64,000 nt of DNA from Annona cherimola (GCA_030490835.1 CM059971.1:1426001-1490000); one strand, 5' to 3'. Counted from the stretch's first letter, positions 23,701 through 36,676 are shown. The notes: generated from the sequence alone by a model not told the origin. Made by a program: numbers and translations.

Positions 23701-25868
23701 TGTGGCGCCCTAAACCGAGACGTCACTTCCTTACCTCAAGATCTTATAGATTGGTAAATGTGAATCAGGATTGTTGCCCTGATCACTCGGCGGGATTTTA
23801 ATTGGAACTTGTCTAAATATTTTTTTTCGTTTCTTTATTCATCATCATTTCATTTATAACATAAGCAATGATACACTTGTACATATCCTTTAAACCATTT
23901 CAACATGATGTTATACATCATAGGCCCTCTTGACCTAATCATGTCATTGCCATTCCAGACATACATTCATCCATTCATTCATTAGTTCTCCTAGAACTTA
24001 AAACTTCAAATAAATTCATATACATTAGCATACTTGAATACTTTCATTCATATCATTCCACTTACCATGACTAATCCTTTTAGCCCACATGGTACTATCT
24101 CGTACCTTTTCTCCATTTCTTAGGTTCTCGACCGCTTGAGTCTCTCAGTACCTGTTTAAGGTTTGGAAAATAAAACGTGAGTGATAACTCAGTAAGCAAG
24201 CATTTTGGGGCAAGACTTTCCTTGAAAATCATTTCCTAAAACATTTTTCTCATAAATCATTTTAGCCAGGGGACATTTTTTGTCCCAAAACATCTTGACA
24301 TAAACCATATTTGGCAATGGACATTCTCATGTCCACGAAAAGACGCTTTTCCACAAATCATTTTGTTATTGGACGTTCATATGACCTAAAATATTTTTCC
24401 ACTTAAACCTTGTTGGAAACGGACGTTTATACGTCCTAAAACATTTTTCACATAAACACTTTGATAATGGACATTTTTATGTCCAAAATACATTTCCCGT
24501 TAGCCTTTTTGGCAATGGACATTCATATGTCTACAAACACCTTTATCCCTTAAACTCTTTTAGAAACGGACATTTTTATGTCCACACATGTTCCAACTTA
24601 AATCCCTTTAGGAAATGGACATGCTCATATCCAACCATTTTTCCCACAAACTTTTTGGAAATGGACATTCTTATGTCCAAAATATTTTCCAACATAAACT
24701 CTCTTTCATAATCTCCATCTTGGGGCTTATTTATAGCAAACAAGTCATAAATCCTTTTCATGAAAACTTTTGCATAAAAATCATTTTTTATTCTTAATAT
24801 TTACACATTTTGTGTAAAACATCATACTTTTTAGGCACACTGAATTTTTAAAATCTTGAATTAATATTAAATCAAGTAGTTTTGATCTGAAATTTCTACC
24901 ATACCTTAATAACTACATGAATTAACCAAAATAAATATTTCCAGCACAAAACATTAAGCATTTATATTTATTTTGGTATTTTTATTTTGCTGGATAGCAG
25001 CATCCCTTTCTAGACAGCCCAAATCATGTTAATTATGGGGTATAATTATACCCATCGAAACTTAATTTTTATTGTTGTCCTGTGATCCTCAATATGTCTT
25101 ATATATCCCGTAAAATTTTCAGCCTAAAATTTCTTGTATAAAAATTATTAAAAATCTTTTGGTGCAGCTGATTCTGCCACCCGTGCAACCCTATTGAGGT
25201 TGATTTTCTCGGATTTTTAATTTGCAACGTGCTTATCATTTTAAGCTGAAAATTGGGTCGTTCCTTAATTACCCAATAATGAGTCTTTCATTAACTATTT
25301 CTTGAATATTTTAGATTTCTGCCTCATTTCTTTTAGGTTTTGCTCCGATATTTGCATCTCTTTTCAATACATATGCAAAACCCTCAATCAATACTTAATT
25401 TCAGCATGTTATTAATCTTTATTTAGAGGTTTATTATGATTCAAAACCACGATTCCAATATCAAGAAGAAAACTTGGAAATTAGAAGACTTAACTCAACG
25501 GGTACTTACCTGATTTCGTCGAATCTTTGCCCCGAGCTTCTCGAGCTTCTCTTTTCCTTTTTCCTTCTTGTCCTCCTCTTTTCTCCTCTTCCTTGCTGGG
25601 TTGGACGTGCCCTAGCTGCTGGTCATTGGAGAAAATCTCCATTTTTCTCCATTTTTCCTCTCTCCTCTCTCCTCCTCTCCTTTCTCTCCTTCTCCCCCCT
25701 GCTGGGACGTGCAGCAGCTTGCTCTTCCTTTTTTTTTCCTTTTTATAAGTCACTTTTCTTGGTGCTTAAGTAACCCCCTAGGGCATTTTTGTAAATTCCA
25801 TTTTTACCTTTCCCAAATTGCCCTCTTTACTTAGCTCTTAAGTAATCTCTTACTTGCTCTCCAAGAAA
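23701..25868 (-). mobile_element. Long gypsy-type LTR, copy A (minus)
   Basis: The sequence starting TGTGGCGCCCTAAACCGAG at 23701 parallels the end of copy C (TGTAATGCCCCAGCCCGAG at 29146). The CT-rich part (25530-25720) and the stretch up to TTGCTCTCCAAGAAA at about 25867 also match C. It then stops, lacking the last 0.6 kb of C. It contains the 49-bp minisatellite. Short ORFs in the CT-rich part are low-complexity and not genes. Confidence 0.7.
24271..24680. repeat. Minisatellite, about 49-bp period, hyphenated palindrome core
   Basis: Nine diverged units begin with GGACAT or GGACGT at 24271, 24319, 24371, 24421, 24469, 24517, 24568, 24617 and 24663 (spacing 46-52). In most units the motif is followed after 4-5 bases by its complement, ATGTCC, so each unit can form a small hairpin. 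Between cores lies an ACATTTTTCCACATAAAC-like spacer. Confidence 0.85.
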
Positions 25869-25946
25869 GCAGAAGTAGAAATGGAATACCTAATTATTCA
25901 AATAAGAGACGGTTTCGAGACAAAACCTGTTATAAGGGGGGAGGAT
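25869..25946 (+). other. 3' internal tail with polypurine tract of a gypsy element
   Basis: GGTTTCGAGACAAAACC is followed by AAGGGGGGAGGAT directly before TGTGAAACCCC. This is the usual junction between the internal region and the 3' LTR in Tekay/Del-type chromoviruses. It fixes copy B as a plus-oriented 3' LTR. No pol remains to its left. Confidence 0.75.
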
Positions 25947-28900
25947 TGTGAAACCCCAACCTATGTAGGACTCAATGAGATGCATTAAACATATATACAT
26001 GATTTATATGTGATGAAAATGAATTTTGAATGATTTTTGTGAATTACATCACATTTTGAATTAGGGTTTCTGTTGGAAACGGTGATTAAAAATTTAATCG
26101 CCGGAGCCCAAAGTGAGTTGGTATGACCCGAGGGGCTTAACGAGGATTTGAAGGTGACAAGGTGTCACGAATAATCATATTAATAATCATGATTTAATTT
26201 ATGGAGACTAAAATGTAATTATGAAATTAAGGTGAAAAATGATGAAAAATTCATAACTTGATGCCTACAGGGCGGATTTCGATGAAATTTGAAAGGTAAG
26301 CTCATAACGGTGTGCCCAATCTTACGAATGGATTGGATTAAGAGAATCATGATGGGTTTAGGGTGATAATTAATTGTTTTTATTTTCAAATCCAAAAGAT
26401 AAATTCAAGTGGTCATAACTTGACGTAGAAACATCGGTTTGAGATGAAATTTGAAATGATGGAATAAAATTATGAAATTTATGAGATGAAGGAAATGAAT
26501 TAAGCTAATTATCATGAGAAGTTGGTTTCTTGGAGAGCAAGTAAAAAGTTGCTTAAGAGCTAAGTAAAGAAGGACAATTGTGAAAAGTGAAAATGAAATT
26601 TACTAAAATGCCTATGGGGTTGGGCACCAAGAAAAGTGGTTTATAAAAAGAAAAAAAAGGAAGAGCAAGGGTTGCTGCACGTTCCAGCAATGGGGGGAGA
26701 AGGAGAGAGAGGAGAGAGAGAGAAGAAGAGAAGAGAGGAAAATAAGAAAAAAATGGGGATTTTCTCCAAGGGCAGCAGCTAGGGCACGTTCAACCCAGCA
26801 AGGAAGAGGAGAAAAGAGGAAAAGAAGAAGGAAAAAGAAAAGGAGAAGCTCGGGAAGCTCGGGGCAAAGAATCGGTGAAATCGGGTAAGTACTCGTTAAG
26901 TTAAGCTTTTCAATTTTCGAGTTTTCTTCTTGATATTGGAATCATAGTTTTGAATCATAATAAACCTATAAATAAAGATTAATAACATTCTGGAATTAAG
27001 TTTGATTGAGGGTTTTGCATATATATTGAAAAGAAATGCAAATATGGGAGCAAAACCTAGAAGAAATGAGGCATAAATCTAAAATATGGAAGAAATAGTT
27101 AATGAACGAGTTTTAGCATGAGAATTTGTGGGAAGACTCATTATGGGGTAATTAAGGAATGACCCAATTTTCAGCTTAAAAGGATAAGCACGTTGCAAAT
27201 TAAAAATTCGGAAAAATCAACTTGGACAGGATTGAACGGGTGGTAGGATCAGCTGCACTAAATGATTTTTAATAATTATTATATAAGGAATTTTGGGCTG
27301 AAAATTTTACAGGATATATAAGATATTGAGGATCACGCGAAAAAAATAAAAATTAAGTTTTGATGGGTATAAATATACCCAATAATTTACGTGATTAAGG
27401 CGGTCTGAAAATGGATGTTGCTGTCCAGCAAGGTAAAAATACCAAAATAAATATAAATGCTTAATGTTTTGGGCTGAAAATATTTATTTTGGTTAATTCA
27501 TGTAGTTATTAAGGTATGGTAGAAATTTCAAATCAAAACTACTTGATTTGATATTAATTCAAGATTTTGAGATTTCAGTACGCTTGATTTCAGCATGTGG
27601 ATAGTTGGAGAAAAAAACCTAAAAGAAATATGAAACCTATGTAGAAATGATTCAAATTGATATATATGTTAATACCCTAAATTTGGATTAAGAAAAGTGA
27701 GATTATTTGCTGAAAATTCGGATTTATAAATCTGCTTAGGGTTATGTGTCAAAAGACACGTTAAACGGGTGAAAAATGAGTTACAATGTTGTTGTTTTGG
27801 AACCCGATGATGAATGGATTATAAATCCGAAATTAAATCCTAAATTATGTGTTAATTAAGGGGTTTAATTATGCTGGAATTAGAGACAAGTTGCTGTTTT
27901 AAGAAATTTTGAGAAACACATGATTTATGTGTTGAGAAATGGACGTATATGAAGAGAGAAGTTTGAATACCTGACTTGAAAGACAAGTGAGTTAAGTTAG
28001 ATGAACTTATGTAGGTTGGAAAACCTAAGGAATATAAGTATTTGAAGACGATGCAAATAAATGAAATATTATTTTCATTTATCTAGGCAAAGGCAAGAAA
28101 AAGAATGGAAGGAAAGGGATTATGACGATCTCAGGTAAGCAAGCGAACTTTTTAAAATGTTATTTTCTTTCTATGTGATTGATATGATTGAAATGTTTGT
28201 GTTTATGTTTTGACAAATGGGCAAGCACAAGTTTTGAAAATGAAAATTTTATTGTAAAGCCATAAGTTTTGAAAATGACGGCTTTAATGAAAAGTCGTAA
28301 GTTCTGAAAAAGAATGGTTTTAAGGAAAAGTCTTAAGGTTTGCTTCATGGGAAGCAAGCAACGTTTTTAAGATAAAAAATTTATCACAAGTATTGCCATG
28401 GATTGACAATGCTTTATGTTAATGGATTGAGAAATTTGCTTATGAGTAAGCAAGTTCTCTACGATAATATTTTTAAAGGATTTTACGTTTTATGTCGATG
28501 GTTTTTTTTAAGAATTTGCTTTTAAGTAAATAAGTTCTTTATGATGCTGTTTCAAAAGTATTTTATAAGAAAAATGGAATTTTGCCCCTTTTCACAAAGC
28601 AACAAATGTAAATAAGTTTTGAATTTCTCTTACGATGTTTAATAAGAAATAATCATGTTATAAAAAAAGGGGATTTGATTTATGAAAAAGATTTGTTTTG
28701 CTAGGTCATGATAATTAAATAATAAATGATAATTTGGACATAATTCATATGTTTTGAAATGATATTCGAAAAGTTTTGATTTCCTTTAGATAAGGAAATC
28801 TATGTTGAAAATATTTTGAAAAATGTTTATATGGATGTGTTGAAAGGGATTTAAGGATGACCAACCTCCTATGTTGATTTCATAAAATGGTTAGATTTCG

Positions 28901-29145
28901 GGTTGCTAAATGGTATGCAAAAGATTATGCAAGCGCTTTATGTAAAAATGAAAAATTGATATGTGGACAAGAAATTGATTTTAAGATGATTGAGAAGGGG
29001 TTAGTACAATTGCATAACTTTTGTAAACAAAAGGCCCCGAAATGGAAACCAAGATAATGCTAGGAAAAATGTATGTATGGATGAATGTATGTCTGGAATG
29101 GTAATGTCATGATGAGGTCAAGAGGGCCTATGACGTTTAACAGCA
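25947..29145 (+). mobile_element. Long gypsy-type LTR, copy B (plus)
   Basis: Beginning TGTGAAACCCCAACC directly after a polypurine tract, this 3.2-kb segment is the inverse of copy C over most of its length (for example the GTTGCTGCACGTTCCAGC region and the last and first kilobases). Such long LTRs are usual for Tekay/Del chromoviruses. Its expected end is missing where copy C begins at 29146. No ORF of note is present. Confidence 0.75.
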
Positions 29146-32100
29146 TGTAATGCCCCAGCCCGAGCGTCACAACCTTACCTCAAGATCGTTTGACTGGTAA
29201 ACGTGATAAGGATTATTGCCCTGTCACACGGCCGGTTTTAATGGATATTTATCCAATTAATTATGTTTCCATAGGAGTTTAATTCCTCATATTTTCATTT
29301 CATGCATATCTGAATCATTTCCATCCAATAATGTCATAACTAGACATGATTTTCATAACATATTTCAAACCATCTCATAAATCAGATGTCACTGCATGTA
29401 TCATCATAGATGTCAACATAAATTATCAACGTAAATTTACATTCATTCAACATAAGTTTTTCATAAACATGAAATTTATAATGTCTTTCCATTTCTTCAA
29501 TGGATAGCTCCTGCTCCTTTGCCAGGTCTCATCTTTCACCTGTCTATGAGTTTGGAAAACGAAAACGTGAGTCGAAACTCAATAAGCAAGCTTATATTTT
29601 ACAGACAATTCATTTTGAAGGCATATTTATTTAAAAGCATTTTTTTCCCTTCAGGAGAGACTTATCAAGTGATCAACTACCTGTGGAGCAAAAACCTTTT
29701 CATAAATCATTCAAACACTTTTCATAAATATTTCATGAACATTGGATGTGCAAATTCATCATTTCCATTGATGACGTTATCCTTCATGTGAGGGTACACT
29801 AGCACAGGGAGCATTTTTCCATGACATGATCCTTTCCATCCTTAGCGCCGGACCTACTAACTTGGCAACGTCAAGGGGGACTCCTTGTCCACTTATTACC
29901 TCGACTAGCCTACTTGATTTCCATTCCATGCATGTCTTTTAGTCATTCCGGCATTATATACTTCCTTACACATGGAACTTGTTATTCTCATGTAGAGAAT
30001 TTTTTGCACCATCCCTCTTTAACATCATTTCAATGAAACATCATATAAATTTATATTTCATTATATTTCAAGCATAATTGTGAAACCATAAGCAATTATT
30101 TATTTCAATAGAAATAAACATTTCAATACTCATATAGACAAGGAATGACCATCCTTAAACAACTTGGAAAGTATTTAAAACAGAACTCATTTAGAAAGCT
30201 GCTTGCTTACCTTGCTTGATTAGCTTTCCGTTTCGCTTATCCCTTTGCCTTTGCCTATACATATAAGAATGATATAACATTTATATATTTCCTTTGCTTG
30301 CATTCAACTCAGTTTTCCAACTCATTTCCTTTAACATACATAATTTCTTCGACTTCTCAAGTCGTTATGCCCGTATAGCACATACTTGTGCACTACATGG
30401 GTTATTACACATCACATTAAATCTCATAAATAGGGTAATCATTCAATCACTTAATAATTATTCAATAATCATTATTTAAAGGTTCATCACCTTCCATTTA
30501 CCATTTTTCACTCATTTTCCAAAATTCACACATCGTTGCTCATTTTAAGCACGCGTGGTCGCCTTAAGCCTCATTAATTAATTCTAAAATTTGGAATTAC
30601 ATCATGCAATTCTAAACAGATATATATTCACAAAATTTATCATATTTTTATGTATTTTTGCACAAAATCAATTTACTTAGGTCATTTACCACTTATGCAT
30701 GTCTATCCTTTCACATATGCTCATTTGGCAACACATATATGAGGTATTTCATAAAATTTCTCAAGTCAGCAATTTAATCCAAATTTTAGCATGATAATTA
30801 TCCTTAATTACCACTGTACTTAGGGTATTTTTATAGAATTTAAATCCACTAATCATAGGTTTCCAAAACAGCAACTTTGGAACCTATTTTTCACTCGTTT
30901 AACGTGTCTTTTGACACGTAACCTTAAACAGATTTATAAATCCGAATTTTCAGCAAATAATTCCACTTTTCTTAATCCAAATTTAGGGTATTAACATATA
31001 TATCAATTTGGATAATTTCTACATAAGTTTCATATTTGTTTTTGATTTTTTTCTCCAACTATCCACATATGTTGAAATCAGGCGTACTGAAATCTCAAAA
31101 TCTTGAATTAATATCAAATCAAGTAGTTTTGATCTGAAATTTCTACCATACCTTAATAACTACATGAATTAACCAAAATAAATATTTCCAGCACAAAACA
31201 TTAAGCATTTATATTTATTTTGGTATTTTTACCTTGCTGGACAACAACATCCATTTTTAGACAGCCTTAATCACGTAAATTATTGGGTATATTTATACCC
31301 ATCAAAACCTAATTTTTATTTTTTTCGTGTGATCCTCAATATGTCTTATATATCCTATAAAATTTTCAGCCCAAAATTCCTTGTATAATAATTATTAAAA
31401 ATCATTTGGTGCAGTTGATCCTGCCACCCGTTCAATCCTGTCCAGGTTGATTTTCCCGGATTTTTAATTTGGAACGTGCTTATCCTCTTAAGCTGAAAAT
31501 TGAGTCGTTTCTTAATCACCCCATAATGAGTCTTCCCACAAATTTTCATGCTAAAACTCGTTCATTAATTATTTCTTCCATATTTTAGATTTATGCCTCA
31601 TTTCTTCTAGGTTTTGCTCCCATGTTTGCATCTCTTTTCAATATATATGCAAAACCCTCAATCAAACTTAATTCCGGAATGTTATTAATATTTATTTAGA
31701 GGTTTATTATGATTCAAAACTATGATTCCAATATCAAGAAGAAAACTCGGAAATTGGAAAGCTTAACTCAACGGATACTTACCCGATTTCGCCGATTCTT
31801 TTCCCCGAGCTTTCCGAGCTTCTCCTTTCCTTTTTCCTTCTTCTTTTCCTCCTCTTTTCTCTTCTTCCTTGCTGGGTTGGACGTGCCCTAGCTGCTGCCC
31901 TTGGAGAAAATATCCATTTTTCTCTCTTCTCTCTTCTTCTCTCTCTCTCTCTCTCTCTCTCCTTCTCTCTCTCCTTCTCCCCCCATTGCTGGAATGTGCA
32001 GCAGCCCTTGCTCTTCCTTTTTTTTCTTTTTATAAACCACTTTTCTTGGTGTCCAAGTAACCCCATAGGCATTTTAGTAAATTCCATTTTCACTTTCCAC

Positions 32101-32733
32101 AATTGCCCTTCTTTACTTAGCTCTTAAGCAACTTGTTACTTGCTCTCCAAGAAATCAACTTCCCATGATAATTAGCTTAATTCATTCCCTTCATCTCATA
32201 GATTTCATAATTTTATTCCATCGTTTCAAATTTCATCTCAAACCGACGTTTCTACGTCAAGTTATGATCACTTGAATTTATCTTTTGGATTTGGGAATAA
32301 AAACAATTAATTATCACCCTAAACCCATTATGATTCTCTTAATCCAATCCATTCGTAAGATTGAGCTCACCGTTGTGAGCTTACCTTTTAAATTTCATCG
32401 AAATCCGCCTTGTAGACGTAAAGTTGTGAATTTTTTATCATTTTTCACCTTAATTTCATAATTATATTTTAGTCTCCATAAATTAAATCATGATTATTAA
32501 CATGATGATTCGTGACACCTTGTCACCTTCAAATCCTCATTAAGCCCCTCGGGTCATACCAACTCACTTTAGGTTCTGGCGATTAAATTTTTAATCACCG
32601 TTTCTAATAGAAACCTTAATTCAAAATGTGACATAATTCACAAAAATCATTCAAAATTCATTTTCATCACATATAAATCATGTATATATGTTCAATGCAT
32701 CTCATTGAGTCCTACATAGGTTGGGGTTTCACA
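29146..32733 (-). mobile_element. Long gypsy-type LTR, copy C (minus)
   Basis: The 3588-bp segment runs from TGTAATGCCCC to GGGGTTTCACA. Read on the minus strand it starts TGTGAAACCCCAACC like copy B and ends in ACA, as LTRs do. No matching target duplication flanks it. It may be a solo LTR or an arm of a rearranged element. Confidence 0.75.
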
Positions 32734-33509
32734 ATTGCGCTTTCTATAGGTGTGAAGTAGATGCATGTCAACATGATCTCTGTCATATTGCTTTGAGTAA
32801 TTTGCCTCTTTCAATTTCTTCCTTACTGTTTTCTTTTGGTTTTAATTTCGTTTCCAAGCAAGTTCAATGAGAGGAGCTTCACTAATGGCTAGGCAATAGG
32901 TACAGATCTGCTCCTTTGTTGGCTGAGAGCCAAGGCTCTTTTTATGCTATTAGAGAAGTAACTTCATCAAACACTTGCTTGGTTTTAAGCTTTTGCATAA
33001 TCCAATTGAATTATAGTTACTGTTTTTTTTTTTTTTCTGAGGAAAGAATTATAGTTACTGTTTTGTTTTGTTTTGTTTTTTTTTTTTTGTTGAGTTTGTT
33101 GCTGTTTTGATTTTTATTGCTGTTTTACTTCGGATTGTTTTGTAGAATTACTTGAATTCTTGCATGATCACTTTGTGGCCACATTGCACATTATGATTTC
33201 TCTTGCATTTGATTGATTTTCATTGATTTGCATGTGGATTTTTTGTGCCCATGTGAAATACTCATAAGCTGTTTGTGAAAATTACCAAACAAGAATCCTT
33301 GAATCCGGGATTTGCTGCTATGGGACAAAAGTCACCCGACACCTTGTGGGAAACCCAATTTTGGGATGCAAACAACCTTCCTATTGCATAACTAAGTAAA
33401 TGACTTTGGAAACCTGTTGAAGACCAGTTGATTCATTTTTATTTTCTTCGATTTCTTGTAAAACTGGTGGCAGCTAACTTTGTTGGACTAATCACAAACT
33501 CTGTTGCAG
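32734..33509. other. Non-coding DNA after the LTR block
   Basis: Intron-like, T-rich sequence with T runs near 33030 and 33080 and no recognisable exon. It ends at the acceptor of the TOC75 remnant. Confidence 0.45.
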
Positions 33510-33692
33510 AGCGTGGAAATAACCCTGGAATCTCCAAGGATGTGAAAGGCAACCCCACAGAGTTCTTCCATAAAGTGGGCAATGGCTCATCATATGGTGC
33601 TGGTGTGAAGCTTGGCCTTGTGCGAGCCTGTGGTAGATCATAATGCTGGCATAGGGGCTTTCTTCTTCCAGTTTGGTGAGAGATTACGAGGG
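33510..33692 (+). pseudogene. TOC75: TOC75 last-exon remnant
   Basis: After a TTGCAG acceptor (33504-33509) the sequence reads SKDVKGNPTEFFHKV and GNGSSYGAGVKLGLVRA in one frame. In another frame it reads VVDHNAGIGAFFFQFGERL. TOC75, the beta-barrel channel of the chloroplast outer-envelope import complex, ends with closely similar sequence (GSSYGAGxKLGLVRA, then AVDHN, then FRFGERF and stop). A small deletion at about 33630 shifts the frame and removes EYA, and the normal stop is lost (Phe-stop became Leu-Arg). No other TOC75 exon was seen, so this is an isolated dead exon. Confidence 0.8.
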
Positions 33693-33779
33693 TTCCTAGA
33701 TAGAACTTTTTTCCGGTCTATTCCAATAAGCCTTTGCCAGAGAGACTTCCAATGGTTCTATTTGGAGCCCTCAAAAAGC

Positions 33780-35450
33780 ATGCTATCTGTGTTAAAACAT
33801 TGTAATGCAATGCCTTCATCGATTATTAAGAAAATCTCTGCCATTGCTGCACACTCCCCAAATAGCTATCGGACGTTTTCATCCCACACACTACCATACG
33901 CTGCCTATCTTCAGACCTATGCATGCAATCGAGCTCTTGAGCCTGGTCGAAAGCTCCATGCCCAAATCCTTGTCAACAGGGTCCGGTCCACCGACATCTC
34001 TACGAGGCTCATTGATTTGTACATGCGATGCGGGCAGCTATTGACTGCCCGCCAATTGGTTGACGAAATGGATAACAACATTCCTAGCCGTTGGGTCATT
34101 CTGATTATGGCTTTTGCCCGCCATGGATATCATGGGGAAGTGCTGGAACTCTTTTGTCAAATGCAGAGGCAAGGCTTAGAGCATAATGAATATGTTCTCA
34201 CCAGCGTCATCAAAGCTTGCACGAAGTGTTCTGATCTAAGAACTGGAGAACAGATACACTCAATCATTCTTCGTTCTTCACTTGATTCCGATGCCTTCGT
34301 TGCTACTGCAATGATTCATTGTTATGTGAGATGTGGAAGAGTTGCGGATGCTTGCTGGGCATTCATTGGAATGCTTGGCAAGGATGTGGTTGCTTGGAAT
34401 GCAGTTGTGTCAGGCCATGCCTATCATGGACTTTCGAGAATCACACTTGGTTTGTTTGAAAAAATGAGGTTTCTCGGACCCTGTCCAGATTTGGTCACTT
34501 GGAATGCAGTGATTTCAGGTTTTGCTCAAGCGGGTGAGCCTTTGGCATCAGCAAAGGTGTTTGAAATGATGTCAGAGAGTGGAATTGAACCAGATGTGGT
34601 ATCTTGGACTTCTGTTATATCTGGGTTTGTCCAGAATTTCTGCAAAGAGGAAGCTTTCGGTATGTTTCGACGGATGATGTTTTCCAGGGTGCAGCCAAGC
34701 TCAGTTACAGTTAGTGGTCTTTTGCCAGCTTGTGCTAATGTGGCAGATTTAAGGCATGGGAAAGAACTCCATGGTTATGCTGTGGCTATTGGTGTCGAAG
34801 AAGATCTGTTTGTCTGTAATGCTCTGTTAGATATGTATGCAAAATGTGGGTTCATAATTGAAGCAGCAAAGTTGTTTCATAAGATGAAAGCAAGGAACAC
34901 TGTTTCTTGGAACTCTATGATATTTGGATATGCAAATCATGGGTACTGCACTGAGGCACTCGAACTTTTTAATATGATGCTGCAGACGACTGATGCTAAG
35001 CCAGATCACTTGACGTTTACTGCAGTTCTCACGGTTTGTTGTCATGCTGGAGTGGTTGATGTTGGGCACAACTTGTTCAATTTGATGCAAGAAGAGTATG
35101 GGATCAAGCCAAGGTTAGAGCATTATGCATGCATTGTTGATCTTCTTGGTCGAGCGGGAAAGGTCAGAGAAGCTTATGATGAGATTAGGGCCATGCCTAT
35201 TGAGCCTGATTACTTTGTGTGGGGTGCATTGCTGGGGGCATGTCGGATACATGGGAACGTTGACCTGGCAGAAGTAGCTGCTTCACATTTGTTTGAGCTT
35301 GAGCCATGGAGTGCTGGGAGCTTTGTGCTGCTGTCAAATTTACTTGCAGATGATGGAAGATGGGAAGATGCTGCTGGTCTGAAGAAGATTCTTAAAAGGA
35401 GGAAGCTGAGAAGAATTGTGGGTTATAGTTGGATGGAAGCTGCTCGATAA
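33780..35450 (+). CDS. PPR protein, E subclass, At5g59600-like
   Basis: A single exon of 556 codons, typical of plant PPR genes. From about residue 37 on it is a run of PLS-type 31-36-residue helical repeats, each with patterns such as DVVAWNAVVSGHAYHGLS and PDVVSWTSVISGF. It ends in an E domain (VWGALLGACRIHGN, then YSWMEAAR) with no DYW motif. Order and wording match Arabidopsis At5g59600. PPR-E proteins bind organellar RNA and usually take part in editing or processing; the target here is unknown. The start at 33780 gives a basic, Ser-rich leader (MLSVLKHCNAMPSSIIKK) suited to mitochondrial or plastid import; 33810 is an alternative. The ORF is open back to 33612, but that part is the TOC75 remnant. 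Confidence 0.9.
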   Translation: MLSVLKHCNAMPSSIIKKISAIAAHSPNSYRTFSSHTLPYAAYLQTYACNRALEPGRKLHAQILVNRVRSTDISTRLIDLYMRCGQLLTARQLVDEMDNNIPSRWVILIMAFARHGYHGEVLELFCQMQRQGLEHNEYVLTSVIKACTKCSDLRTGEQIHSIILRSSLDSDAFVATAMIHCYVRCGRVADACWAFIGMLGKDVVAWNAVVSGHAYHGLSRITLGLFEKMRFLGPCPDLVTWNAVISGFAQAGEPLASAKVFEMMSESGIEPDVVSWTSVISGFVQNFCKEEAFGMFRRMMFSRVQPSSVTVSGLLPACANVADLRHGKELHGYAVAIGVEEDLFVCNALLDMYAKCGFIIEAAKLFHKMKARNTVSWNSMIFGYANHGYCTEALELFNMMLQTTDAKPDHLTFTAVLTVCCHAGVVDVGHNLFNLMQEEYGIKPRLEHYACIVDLLGRAGKVREAYDEIRAMPIEPDYFVWGALLGACRIHGNVDLAEVAASHLFELEPWSAGSFVLLSNLLADDGRWEDAAGLKKILKRRKLRRIVGYSWMEAAR

Positions 35451-36676
35451 AAAAGCCTGGTGGTACCAACAAGAGCAGTTCTGGTTTATATCCTTCACCT
35501 TTCCTATGGTGCTATATATTATGAGTATGTCATTGGGTGGCAGAAAAAGTTGCCATTTTTTAATTGTTAAAGTTGTCGTAATAAAGTTCTACATGCAACC
35601 ATTTTGAAGAACTTAAATCTGTTAGAAACTAGAATTACTTTTGTTTTCACTTGACCAGCCATAATCTTCATCGGTATAGATATTTAAAACTTTATGTAGT
35701 TTGAGGGTCAATATTTATTGCATTGATGGATATATTAATTGTATTACTTTAATAAATATTCAAAGGAAGAAACAGACACAGTAATAAGCTGAATTAGTGC
35801 TAAAATAGGCATATGAGCTAAATACACTTAGAAAAACAGTTTCATGAAAAAAATCTTTAAAAATTTTAAAAAGTTACACGAGATTAACATAAGCTTGTAT
35901 GTTAAATGAGGGTGAATCAGTTGATTTTTGAAATTACACTCTGGCGGCTCCCTTGGGGATTGCTTGATCCATTGCACTGGGTGTTGTTTGACTTTGTCAC
36001 TGAGAATCTCTGTTTTGATGAGATTTTGACATTCTAAATCATGGTTCGCTTGCTTGGCTTGTGATTCTGGATTTCTGTGTTCCTGCATTGGTTCTGCATG
36101 GTTTGGCATGTTCATTTTATTGCTTGTTTCTGGGTGATGGTTTTACATGATTACATGGAAATGGAACTTGTAGTTTGAATACCTGAAGTTATTTGAGGTT
36201 GTTGTTGAAATCTGGTGCTAGCATAGCACGTTTGTTGTGGCCTGTTCAATATGCTTGAGTTGAGATTCTAATCTTGACAGATTGAGCATGAATATTCTGT
36301 GTTAGTGGCAACACATGAGGTCTGTGTTGAGGTTGCTGTTTTGAACATGTTTTCAGATCTGTAATATGCATGATAGCTGATTTTTGTTGAAAGTGAGCAG
36401 ATCAGTTTTCATGCTAGAGCGTTTCCCAATTTGTTTTGAGGATGGGCTTGAGCGTCTGAAGATTCTAAGCTGCAAATTTCTGTTTGAATTAAATCTTAGT
36501 ATATTTTTGTTTCCCAGAATATGAAATTCGAATTCTGCTTACTGTTGGTTCTGTTGGTATAATTAGAGAGCCAGAATTTCTGTTTTAAAATATTTTTCTT
36601 CCGATCCTTCTGCTCATTGTTTCAGAATGTGGATGGGATAGTGAGTTTGTGATTGGAGTGGAATCTTTGTGAATAC
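35451..36676. other. PPR 3' flank and intron-like DNA
   Basis: The first few hundred bases probably hold the PPR 3' untranslated region (AATAAAG at 35580). The rest is T-rich and intron-like, lacking the SMC3 exon expected just before 36677. Confidence 0.4.

Noticed and set aside
24271..24680. CRISPR-like array
   Set aside because: The regular repeats and spacers are only superficial: units are diverged, spacers are similar to each other, and the DNA is plant nuclear.
25474..25773. 99-codon ORF and its antisense partner in CT-rich DNA
   Set aside because: Low-complexity Leu/Phe/Ser or Arg/Glu/Lys sequence within a long LTR. The homologous LTRs do not keep the frame.
31779..32102. 107-codon Arg/Glu/Lys-rich minus ORF
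   Set aside because: It is produced by the CT repeat of LTR copy C and contains a pure dinucleotide tract.
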